Part shown: in pieces, positions 53,901 to 64,000 of the stretch | How positions within the stretch are numbered: the first letter of the stretch is position 1 | How the letters are laid out: the number at the start of each line of letters is the position of its first letter | Source: Siphonodentalium dalli | Lineage: Eukaryota > Mollusca > Scaphopoda > Gadilida > Siphonodentaliidae | Length of the DNA stretch: 64,000 nucleotides | Assembly: GCA_032622095.1 (NCBI GenBank) | Contig: CP136064.1 | Location: 148,492,864-148,556,863, forward strand | Direction of reading: 5' to 3' | The notes under the pieces: model-generated | Seen by the model: the letters and a program-made list of their open reading frames with translations, nothing else | Told to the model about the DNA's origin: nothing | The model's database searches: none | Made by a program: the position numbers and the translations under genes

Positions 53901-55535
53901 GGATTGAACAAAATGTAAAGGTATTAACAGGACTTTATTTAAGAAAATCAACTTATGGCCCTTTGAATACTTAGTTTTAGCTTGTTTCCAAAGATGCCAG
54001 TTTGAGGCATTTTTGTCCAATCTAAAAGGTTTTGGGCCATAAAAACAAAAAACAATGGGTGTTATAATGTGTAAAATTATTTGAACTTTCCTCCCACAAC
54101 AATTTAGTGATAAAAATTTAGCCTTACATTGGTTATGCCATAGTATTTCACTTGATTTCTTTCATTTTTCAGGAAACTGACTCCAAATTTTAACGTTGGT
54201 ATAGGGGTAGGAAAAATCACAAAATGCAATCTTATCACCAAATTACAGCCATTTCAGACACAAATTCACACAATGTTGTTTTCTTCCAGTTTGTGTACAT
54301 TCCTGTTGAATTATAAAACTGCTTAATACATTATCGGACGTTGATTTAGAATTTTATGGTTATGTTGTATAAAACAATCTCAAAATAGCCAATTTGACAT
54401 TTCACTGCCAAATTATGACAACAAATATTATAGCTCTGTCAATAAACATAAACAAAGGAAATATGAAATTATTTATGAAAGAACTATGTAAGCAGAAACT
54501 GTTAATATAAAGTTTTCTGCTTCAAGATGCATAATTTTGAAGATTTTGTTGATATGCTTTCCCCTACCCCATTTTTCTGCCGTTCAAATTTGGAGTATGT
54601 TTCCACAATGATGAGTGAAATCCAGTGAAATTCATTGGTATAGCCATTGAAATGCTATTTTCTCAACAACAAAATGATTTAAGAGGACAGATCACATAAT
54701 TTTACACAATAAACTTTCGTTAATTTTTCTGAATATGTCTAAAATCCTTTTAAACTTTACAAAAACGTCCCACAATTGCATTTTCGGAAAAGAGGCTAGA
54801 CTAAGAGTTCATAGGACCATAATTTTCTTTTCTTCACCAATGTATTTGGAAATTCATTCACAATTTGTTCAATCTAGTATTCTCAAAATGTTATGAGAAA
54901 AGCAGAGCATATGGATGTTAATTTATTGAGTTACATGACCTCAAATATGGCATTTCATCACACGAGTTCTGTGTCAAGGCAAATTTGGCTAAGTCCATAC
55001 AATGGAACACACATTTTGTTTGAGAATATTTTATTCTCCTTATTCATAGATGCACATATTAATCATATTTTGTGTTTTATCTAGTGAGGAAATTACTAAA
55101 ACAGTGTAAAAGTAATTAATTTTGCTCTAGGTTTTTAAATAATTAACCATATAATACGGCATTTGGCTCATTCTGCGAAATTAAGGCTCCAAAATCAGGT
55201 AAACTCGCGTTTTTGAAAGCACACAACTCGAAAAATACTTAAGGAATCTGGGAATGGTTTCCAGTTCTGGATTCAGGAAAATGTGGTCGACAAAATAGGC
55301 ATGATATTTGTAGGACTTGTAAATTTGAATTTTTTATATACATTCATGAAAACCTATAAATTGATGATTTGACCAAATTTTCCTCCTTTTTTTTCACGAA
55401 ATTCACTAATTTCCCTTTTTTCCGATTTTTGCCGATTTTTAGTATGTTGTTTATGGAGGGTATATGTACCAATTCCAGCAAAAAAAAATTCTGTTGCAAT
55501 TAGTTTCTGGGTAAAACCATAAATGCACTGGACTA
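50922..55535. mobile_element. Palindromic 2.3-kb element containing a second copy of itself
   Basis: The ends are TAGTCCAGTGCATTTATG (left) and CATAAATGCACTGGACTA (right), flanked by TAT at 50919-50921 and 55536-55538. Order: arm A (50922-51586), complete inner copy (51587-53880), core P (53884-54900), inverted arm A (54900-55535). The arms are about 650 bp and the 1-kb core is itself a diverged palindrome, so the whole element is foldback. There is no coding sequence. With the inner copy and one TAT removed it is about 2.32 kb, the same as the inner copy. Confidence 0.85.
51587..53880. mobile_element. Inner copy of the palindromic element
   Basis: Same termini, flanked by TAT at 51584-51586 and 53881-53883. 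It sits at the junction of arm A and core P of the outer copy (…TGCTTTTTCTTAT / TATAACCTTTTAAG…), which its own uninterrupted junction shows (TGCTTTTATTATTACCTTTT). It is 2,294 bp. Arms 51587-52240 and 53240-53880; core 52240-53240. Confidence 0.85.
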
Positions 55536-55855
55536 TATGGGACACATCTAAAGTTACACTTTCTGTGATGAAAAGAAGGTACACTAATGCTTTTATATTT
55601 GTTTACATGTATAATGAGCATTATGAGCTACCTTCGACAATATTTGGGGAAGAATCAATCAATAATTTACTGATCAGCACATGTATTCTGTGTGTTATTT
55701 TGGGTTTTTCCAGGTATTTTTTTAGAACCTGTTTCGTGTTGTTACAAAAGTTGGAATGACCTTAGAAGAACCAGAAATGGAAATAGGGTAACTGTAATAC
55801 TGACCATCAAGCTTAAATGGTGTGATATTACAGATTTGGAGGTAAAAAGGGGGTG

Positions 55856-55955
55856 NNNNNNNNNNNNNNNNNNNNNNNNNNNNNNNNNNNNNNNNNNNNN
55901 NNNNNNNNNNNNNNNNNNNNNNNNNNNNNNNNNNNNNNNNNNNNNNNNNNNNNNN
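55856..55955. other. Assembly gap (100 N)
   Basis: Exactly 100 N, the usual placeholder for a scaffold gap of unknown length. Order and spacing across it are not proven by the sequence. Confidence 0.99.
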
Positions 55956-56240
55956 ATATAAATACAAATGTACATGTATATATATATTTAAGCCTTCACT
56001 GTGTTTATGATAAATGAAGGTCTGAATGCCTCTTTGTGAATCACAATTAGGATAATTTAAAGTAATAACAACAGTACTCATTTAGCTGGGATTTCAGGTT
56101 TTTACCTTTTTCGATGCAATCAAACTCCATTAGTACTTGATTTGAAGCAAATTTACTATATTCAACCAACTGCGGGGAATCATACGAAACCAAACATTAG
56201 ACCACTGATTAGACCACTAAAAACTGTTTAATTGCTCTTT

Positions 56241-56620
56241 TTAGCTCACCTGAGACAAAGTCTTTGGTGAAGCAAAAAGTCATCACTCATCTGTCCATCC
56301 ATCCATTCATCCATCCACCAAGAATCATCTTCTGGAGAACCAATAGACCGAACGGGTTCATATTTGGTGTGGATATTCCCTTGGTGACTCACGTTCAGAT
56401 TTGTTCAAATGAGGTTACCTGGTCAAATAGTTGCGAAGCTAGGACCATAACTCTTTCCCACCATAGTAATTCTTAAAATGACTTCTCAAATTCCATCAGG
56501 CCAAATGGGTTCATATTTGGTATAAAGGGTCCTTGGGTGACTTGTTCACATTTGTTTTAATGAGGTCACTGGGTCGAATGTGGGCAGAGCCAGTGACTTA
56601 ACACCATAAAAAATTTTGGA
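56241..56620 (+). repeat. Dispersed repeat family A, copy 4
   Basis: TTAGCTCACCTGAGACAAAG, then CATCCATCCATTCATCCATC, GGTTCATATTTGGTGTGGAT, CAGATTTGTTCAAATGAGGT and ACCATAACTCTTTCCCACCA. It ends at an AT-rich tail. Confidence 0.82.
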
Positions 56621-56624
56621 TTCA

Positions 56625-57950
56625 ACTCCTTGCTCAATTTAACAACAACAAAAAAAACACATTAAAATAAAATTCTATTTTAAAAACATTTTTTTATGAA
56701 AATTTTATATTTTATTTTAAAATTTAATTTTCACAGCTAGATATTAATTAACGCAATTAAAACACCAATGTATATTGCTACGAGTAGTACGAGTTATCAA
56801 CCTGGGGTGGGGGGGTCACTGGTAGATTCGAAAAACCCTTTGAACTTCGTATGGCACTCGAAACAGCCAGCTAATTTAGCTAAATGTTTATGGCATAATA
56901 GACTTGAAGGTGCCTGACAGTTTAAAATACTTTCGTTTTGTGGACACAAATATTCTCCACTGTCGGGCAATACTTGGTCTCTTTTGACCACTTGAAGAGA
57001 AGAATCTTCTCTTGCCCACAATTTCGGGCAACCAACGTCGCTAGCATTTCACAGATATCAATAAAAATAACAAATTTCCAAAATGAAAACTTTGAAACAA
57101 GCCGTGGGCCAAGCACTCAGACGATATGTCACGTAGGCGTTCTCTAACAATGACGCTGTCTGTCGTGTGACCGTCACCATGAGACTTTCTAAAGTCTCTC
57201 CTCTCGAAAATGAAAAAAACAATGTTTTTCCGAGGCGTATATCTCACTAATTAGGCTGTTCCGTGTCAGATTTTTAACTGATTATGATGGAATAGATAAT
57301 AGTGGTTTAAATAAATGTATTTTCTGTCAGTTTTGAGATATTTTTTTATCTCTGACGGCTCTACTTTAACAGCTATACCCATGACAAAGGCCACCAGTAT
57401 CTTTAAAAATATTGAACCAGCACAAACGAAACAACCTCAAAGTTATGGAAAAATATAAGAAACAATACATATTTTCAGCGCTATTCAACAAATTTTTTTT
57501 AATATTCCACGTTGGTATGTTTTGAGATGCCTCTTACCAAATTATGTAAGCATAATTTTGGGGTTTGAATAAACCATGTCTGTTTAAAATAATTTAATCG
57601 TCGCTTGCATAAAAATTGTACCAGTAAGAACATGGCAGGAAAGTCTAGAGTGGACGTTGATATGTAACTTTTATGATACTACAAAATTTTTATAATTAAA
57701 ATAGATAGATATCACAGTATCACTGCGTGAAGTTAAATGATTTCCAGTTAAGATAATGTAATACACATTTTCCAACAGTCGCACATTATTCCGATTCCAG
57801 AACTTCAAGAATATAAATGGTATAACGAGTACTTGGGTTTGACCATTGTGTTCAAACTGGTATTCTTATTACTTCAATGTGTCTCTGAAATATTTCAGGT
57901 ATTTATTTTGATGCTGGGAAAAATTCAAAAGCGAATATTATTTTATATAT
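56625..57950. other. No recognisable gene
   Basis: 56800-57250 is richer in mixed-composition sequence, with overlapping minus-strand frames (56797-57021, 56922-57116, 57041-57247) that cannot all be real. None shows a family signature. The rest is AT-rich. Confidence 0.35.
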
Positions 57951-57952
57951 TT

Positions 57953-58440
57953 GTCCCCCGAAAAAAAATCATTTCGGGGGACTATTAAAATAGCCAGAGC
58001 CAGTCCCGCCCGGATATGGTTTCCGGATGATAACTTTAGTTTCGGTTATTAGATCGAAAGCAAATTTTATAGGTGAGTTTATCAGACCAAAATACAGGTC
58101 AAGTTCGAATATGGATTTGCTCCGCCCATTTTTGCGAGAGTTATGGCCCTTTTTTTACTTAGAATCTTGTAATTTTCTTGTTTCCTGATGATAACTTCAG
58201 TTTGTGTGATCATATCTGAACCAAATTTGGTATGTGAGTTTATCAGCCCTATGTACAGGTCAAGTTCGAATATGGGTATACTCCGCCCATTTTTTCGATT
58301 TTTGCAAATACCGTTTTTATGTGGATCAGTTATATCAAGATACAGGTCAAGTTCGAATTTGAGTTTGATCCGATGATTTTTCTCAGAGTTATGGGCTTTT
58401 CGACTTAGAAAATTCAATTTTTCTTGTAATTTTCTTCATT
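57953..58440 (+). repeat. Dispersed repeat family E with CCCCCGAAA head
   Basis: Head GTCCCCCGAAAAAAAATCAT/TTCGGGGGAC is a hairpin. The body has tandem units (TATCAGACCAAAATACAGGT, CAAGTTCGAATATGGATTTG, CTCCGCCCATTTTTGCGAGA, GTTATGGCCC) at about 58078 and 58240, and a third diverged. The body wording is shared with families C and D. Confidence 0.8.
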
Positions 58441-58730
58441 GTGTGCCAATTTGAGGTTATATTTTGACTTTAAGAGTTTTTAGCTCAACTTTACTTTGTA
58501 AAGTTTGAGCTATTGCCATGGCTTTGTCGTCCGTCGTGCGTGTGTACGTAAGGCGTCAACAATGCAGTCTACAGGTCGTACCTTTGGTCGGATCATTATG
58601 AAATTTGTCATAGCTGTTGACATCAACATTTAGACCAGAATGATTAATTTTGGGGTCATTCGGTAAAAAAAACATGGCCGCCAGTGGCCATCTTGCATTT
58701 CAAAATTCAATCCATTAGCACGGGCTACAG

Positions 58731-60532
58731 GTTACACTGGTGTAAATAAGGTTCGGAGAGACCTCTAGCGGATGCGGGAGGAATATATAGGAGAGAATAA
58801 AATAGACACTGGGCCCTGATTGGTCAATAACCTTGTGTGCTTTTTGCATAAAAAAATCATCACACCTCTTCCCTATGATTTCCCATAGGTAAGATAGCCA
58901 TTGGCACAGGAATTAACCCTTTGTAGTGAAGTTTGAATTTGTTGGTGTGGTCTAAAATATGACAGTATTTTTTTATGCGGATCTGACACTAGTTACGAAA
59001 ACACAAGATTTAAAGGCGAATTCCCTGCTAGACAGATATGATTTTTTTGTGTAAAAAGTTTCCCGAAATGTCAATTTTTCAGATTAAAAAAAAAAATTGG
59101 ACCCATGGTTCATATAGCCAACAGCATACGCTAAAACGTTAGCACTGAGGCCTATGGAAAACATTTACACCAGTGTAACCTAAAGGGAAAAATGAACTTT
59201 TTGGCATTTTTGATTCCTGGGAGTCACTTTAAAGTATTTTAATGCATTTTTCACAGCCTGGTCTTTCAGTCCAATGAATCTCCCATGCATGGTGTGGCTA
59301 TTCTTGCTGCTGATGTCTTCTTTCACTTCCATCGGCCAAAAAAATGGTATGATTTTTCATAAAAAATGCCAATTTTTCAAGGTATTTTCAAAAAATTTCA
59401 AGGTGGTAATTGTCACATGATAATGCAAATTACCCATTACATGAGCATGTCAATGACACACATACCAATTGTTATAAGAAGCTAATCTAACAAGTATTTT
59501 GGATTTTATAGCCAGTGATATACAGATATATATAATAAAAGTGTCTCATTTTCACTGGTGGGTATGGCCATTTGAAGGTTAATAGCACTAAAACTTGGAC
59601 ACATTTAAGAAAATGCTTCAGCATTTCAAAGAGAGCATATCTTTGTTCAACTAATTCAATATACACCCACATCCAGTTATCTTGGATCACCCTTGCAGAC
59701 CTGAAAATGTCATATTTTAGTCTTCCATGTGCTGATAAAGTCATGTTCTTGATGCTCAGCTGATCAGATCTGGACTCAATGACCTCACATCACCAGAAGT
59801 TCTCTCATGGAAAGGATCTTGTACAGTCTTCCATAGCCGATCCAAGTTTGCAACACCAGACCCCAAAAACTGTGTGAAAATGGGGCCTGAATATGACTTG
59901 TGGTGGAAAAATGTGCTTTTTTGATGAATAATGTGTTACAGAGAGTGGGGTTAAATTGTGTGTGATAAATAAAGAACCACAGAAGTGATATTATTTTTGA
60001 ACACATTTTTTTCATTCATGGGCAATTCTGAAAAAATGTAGGGTGTTACAATTATTCCGCGAAAAAGCGGGCTATCGCTTTAGGTTACACTGGTGTAAAT
60101 AAGGTTCGGAGAGACCTCTAGCGGATGCGGGAGGAATATATAGGAGAGAATAAAATAGACACTGGGCCCTGATTGGTCAATAGCCTTGTGTGCTTTTTGC
60201 ATAAAAAAATCATCACACCTCTTCCCTATGATTTCCCATAGGTAAGATAGCCATTGGCACAGGAATTAACCCTTTGTAGTGAAGTTTGAATTTGTTGGTG
60301 TGGTCTAAAATATGACAGTATTTTTTTATGCGGATCTGACACTAGTTACGAAAACACAAGATTTAAAGGCGAATTCCCTGCTGGACAGATATGATTTTTT
60401 TGTGTAAAAAGTTTCCCGAAATGTCAATTTTTCAGATTAAAAAAAAAAATTGGACCCATGGTTCATATAGCCAACAGCATACGCTAAAACGTTAGCACTG
60501 AGGCCTATGGAAAACATTTACACCAGTGTAAC
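58731..60532. mobile_element. 1.8-kb composite element inside the array, CTACAG duplication
   Basis: Two direct 449-bp units (58731-59179, 60084-60532) bound a 904-bp centre. CTACAG flanks the whole at 58725-58730 and 60533-60538, taken from the array word GGGCTACAGG. Each unit itself ends in inverted GTTACACTGGTGTAAAT/ATTTACACCAGTGTAAC. The two units differ at only about two positions. The centre starts CTAAAGG and ends CTTTAG. No recognisable gene. It reads either as a short LTR-like element or as a composite of two TIR units. Confidence 0.8.
59180..60083. other. Centre of composite element, unassigned
   Basis: Open frames on the minus strand (59487-59744 and 59785-60015) show no family signature. 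No primer-binding site or retroviral motif is seen. Confidence 0.35.
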
Positions 60533-62264
60533 CTACAGGGCCAAACATGGCCGCCAGCAGCCATCTTGGATTTTACTCTTTGTATGACTAAATTCTTTAG
60601 CACGGGCTACAGGCGTACCTTTAGTCTGATCATCATCAAATTTGTCATGGATGTTAATATTGACATGTAGATGGGAACGAGTAATTTTGGGGTCATTCGG
60701 CCAAAAAACATGGCCGCCAGCAGCCATCTTGGATTTTACTCTTTGTATGACTAAATCCTTTAGCACGGGCTACAGGTCCTACTTTTAGTCTGATCATGAT
60801 AAAATTTGTCAAGAATGTTAATAATGACATGTAGATGGGAACGAGTCATTTTGGGGTCAATCGGCCAAAAAACATGGCCGCCAGCAGCCATCTTGGATTT
60901 TACTCTTTGTATGACTAAATCCTTTAGCACGGGCTACAGGCCGTACCTTTAGTTTGATCATCATAAAATTTGTCATGGCTGTTGAAATTGGAATGTAGAT
61001 GGGAACGAGTAATTTTGGGGTCATTCGGCCAATAAACATGGCCGCCAGTGGCCATCTTGGATTTCAAAATTTAATCCATTAGCACGGGCCACAGGTCGTA
61101 CTGTTCGTCTGATCATCATAAAATTTGTCATGGATGTTAACAATGACATGTAGATGGGAACGAGTAATTTTGGGGTCATTCGGCCAAAAAACATGGTCGC
61201 CAGCAGCCATCTTGGATTTTACTCTTTGTATGACTAAATCCTTTAGCACGGGCTACAGGTTGTACCTTTAGTCTGATCATCATAAAATTTGTCGTGAATG
61301 TTAATAATGACATGTAGATGGGAACGAGTCATTTTGGGGTCATTCGGCAGAAAAACATGGCCGCCAGCAGCCATCTTTGATTTTACTCTTTGTATGACTA
61401 AATCCTTTAGCATGGGCTACAGGTCGTACCTTTAGTCTGATCATCATAAAATTTGTCATGGCTGTTGAAATTGGAATGTAAATGGGAACGAGTAATTTTG
61501 GGGTCATTCGGCTAAAAAACATGGCCGCCAGCAGCCATCTTTGATTTTACTCTTTGTATGACTAAATCCTTTAGCACGGGCTACAGGTCGTACATTTAGT
61601 CTGATCATCATAAAATTTGTCATGGCTGTTGAAATTGGAATGTAAATGGGAACGAGTCATTTTGGGGTCATTCGGACAAAAAAACATGGCCGCCAGTGGC
61701 CATCTTGGATTTCAAAATTTAATCCATTAGCATGGGCCACAGGTCGTACTGTTCGTCTGATCATCATGAAATTTGTCATGGTTGTTAATATTGGATTTTA
61801 CTCTTTGTATGACTAAATTCTTTAGCATGGGCTACAGGTCGTACCTTTAGTCTGATCGTCATAAAATTTGTCATAGATGTTAATAATGACATGTAGATGG
61901 GAACGAGTCATTTTGGTGTCATTCGGCCAAAAAACATGGCCGCCAGCAGCCATCTTGGATTTTACTCTTTGTATGACTAAATTCTTTAGCATAGGCTACA
62001 GGTCGTACCTTTAGTCTGATCGTCATAAAATTGTGTCATGGATGTTAACGATGACATGTAGATGGGATACAATCATTTTGGGGTCATTCGGCCGAAAACA
62101 TGGCCGCCAGCAGCCATCTTGGATTTAACTTTTCTCTTCATGTCTATAAACTAGTATTAGACATTCAACTTTCCACATTCCTAATCGCTCCATTGACTGT
62201 AATACATTAAATTATTCCCTTTCCAAGTTGAGCTACCGGTACAGTGTCAATGACACTTTCATTG

Positions 62265-62336
62265 AAGTTATGTCTACATAACATATAACACTTCCTGAAA
62301 CGACATATATGTCGTTCTACTCCTCAACCGATAAAC
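62265..62336. other. Spacer between arrays
   Basis: Contains a small palindrome AACGACATATATGTCGTT (62299-62316). The next array begins without the family B head, so its left end is lost or rearranged here. Confidence 0.5.
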
Positions 62337-64000
62337 GACATGTAGATGGGAACGAGTAATTTTGGGTCAATCGGCCAAAAAAACATGGCCGCCAGCAGCC
62401 ATCTTTGATTTTACTCTTTGTATGACTAAATCCTTTAGCACGGGCTACAGGTCGTACCTTTAGTCTGATCATCATAAAATTTGTCATGGCTGTTGAAATT
62501 GGAATGTAGATGGGAACGAGTCATTTTGGGGTCATTCGGCCAAAAAACATGGCCGCCAGCAGCCATCTTGGATTTTACTCTTTGTATGACAAAACTCTTT
62601 AGCACGGGCTGCAGGTCGTACCTTTAGTCTGATCATCATAAAATTTGTCATGGATATTAACAATGACATGTAGATGGGAACGAGTAATTTTGGGGTCATT
62701 CGGCCAAAAAACATGGTTGCCAGCAGCCATCTTGGATTTTACTCTTTGTATGACTAAATCCTTTAGCACGGGCTACAGGTCCTACTTTTAGTCTGATCAT
62801 CATAATATTTGTCAAGAATGTTAATAATGACATGTAGATGGGAACGAGTCATTTTGGGGTCAATCGGCCAAAAAACATGGCCGCCAGCAGCCATCTTGGA
62901 TTTTACTCTTTGTATGACTAAATCCTTTAGCACGGGCTACAGGTTGTACCTTTAGTCTGATCATCATAAAATTTGTCCAGAATGTTAATAATGACATGTA
63001 GATGGGAACGAGTCATTTTGGGGTCATTTGGCCAAAAAACATGGCCACCAGCAGCCATCTTGGATTTTACTCTTTGTATGACTAAATCCTTTAGCACGGG
63101 CTATATGTCGTACCTAGAGTCTGATCATCATAAAATTTGTCATGGCTGTCGAAATTGGAATGTAGATGGGAACGAGTCATTTTGGGGTCATTCGGACAAA
63201 AAACATGGCCGCCAGTGGCCATCTTGGATTTCAAAATTTAATCCATTAGCACGGGCCACAGGTCGTAATATTCGTCTGATCATCATGAAATTTGTCATGG
63301 ATGGTAATATTGACATGTAGATGGGAACGAGTAATTTTGGGGTCATTCGGCCAAAAAACATGGCCGCCAGTAGCCATCTTGGATTTTACTCTTTCTATGA
63401 CTAAATCCTTTAGCACGGGCTGCAGGTTGTACCTTTAGTCTGATCATGATAAAATTTGTCATGGATGTTAACAATGCCATGCAGATGGGAAGATTAATTT
63501 TGGGGTCATTCGGCCAAAAAACATGGCCGCCAGCAGCCATCTTGGATTTTACTCTTTGTATGACTAAATCCTTTAGCACGGGCTACAGGTCGTACCTTTA
63601 GTCTGATTATCATAAAATTTGTCATGGCTGTTGAAATTGGAATGTAAATGGGAATGAGTCATTTTGGGGTCATTCGGACAAAAAACATGGCCGCCAGCAG
63701 CCATCATGAATTTCAAAATTTAATCCATTAGCATGGGCCACAGATCGTACTGTTCGTCTGATCATCATGAAATTTGTCATGGATGTTAATATTGACATGT
63801 AGATGGGAACGACTAATTTTGGGGTCATTTGGCCAAAAAACATGGTCGCCAGCAGCCATCTTGGATTTTACTCATTGTATGACTAAATTCTTTAGCATGG
63901 GCTACATGTCTTACCTTTAGTCTGATCATCATAAAATTTGTCATGAATGTTAATAATGACATACATGTAGATGGGAACGAGTCATTTTTGGGTCATTCGG
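62337..64000 (+). repeat. Minisatellite array of family B, copy 3 (runs off window)
   Basis: About ten more units of the 156-165-bp repeat. The short frames of about 60 codons found throughout are the same stretch of the unit read repeatedly, not genes. The right end lies beyond the window. Confidence 0.85.

Larger units (their letters stand above)
58480..62264 (+). repeat. Minisatellite-cored repeat family B, copy 2
   Basis: Same head and same 3' hairpin end (AGTGTCAATGACACTTTCAT) as copy 1. The core has about eleven units of 156-165 bp, interrupted by the composite insertion at 58731-60532. One unit near 61790 is shortened by an internal deletion. Confidence 0.85.

Noticed and set aside
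56797-57247. Cluster of minus-strand frames resembling a first exon
   Set aside because: Three overlapping frames compete, none has a family signature, and no convincing promoter or splice pattern supports one of them.
58731-60532. A standard LTR retrotransposon
   Set aside because: The direct repeats begin GTTACA and end TGTAAC with 17-bp inverted ends of their own, not TG…CA. The 0.9-kb centre lacks gag/pol motifs and an evident primer-binding site. It is kept as a composite element of uncertain type.

Overview
The window looks like intergenic or intronic DNA from an animal nuclear genome, most likely a marine lophotrochozoan such as a bivalve or gastropod. It is AT-rich and has a 100-N scaffold gap. 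I recognise no bacterial gene, operon or CRISPR array and no long host coding gene. The taxonomic guess rests on hairpin-headed repeats of the TTAGCTCACCTGAG and TTAGCTCAACTTTAC type, followed by runs of CCGTCCGTCC. I know these from mollusc and other marine invertebrate genomes; it is an inference, not a match.

Nearly everything I could identify is mobile DNA, much of it nested. (1) At 328-1000 (-) lies a broken 5' exon of a Crypton-derived tyrosine recombinase (DUF3504). (2) At 1885-10190 (-) lies a CR1-type LINE split by a 6,496-bp DNA transposon (2682-9177). That transposon has 455-bp inverted repeats beginning with CACAGTG, the V(D)J recombination heptamer, and a 5-bp target duplication ATAGT. 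It carries a TTAA-type MITE (5372-6014) and a 2,000-bp element (6522-8521) strewn with a TGTCATTCCTGTTAC motif. (3) At 10517-10612 is a compact promoter-like block with a first-exon donor. (4) At 11397-16972 is a large inverted-repeat structure whose arms carry a TATA box and splice donor. (5) At 20732-22540 is a minisatellite-cored repeat with a trimeric higher-order pattern. (6) At 23620-24960 are five diverged tRNA-like units. (7) At 25171-27307 is an internally deleted L1/Tx1-like LINE.

From 27.8 to 39 kb the sequence is mostly copies of a few hairpin-headed repeat families, plus a hAT MITE with an 8-bp target duplication (29159-29369). At 39135-44211 is a PIF/Harbinger-like element flanked by TTA, packed with subterminal repeats and hosting nested elements and the 3' end of another LINE. 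Strong palindromes sit at 45342-45450 and 47511-47664. At 50922-55535 a 2.3-kb palindromic element has inserted into another copy of itself. At 58480-64000 are two further minisatellite-cored arrays; the first is interrupted by an 1,802-bp composite element bounded by two nearly identical 449-bp units.

There is no cooperating gene set. The story is one of repeated insertion, with excision-restored reading frames and target duplications allowing relative dating. The most unusual items are the CACAGTG-ended element, the self-nested palindrome, the composite element and the higher-order repeats.
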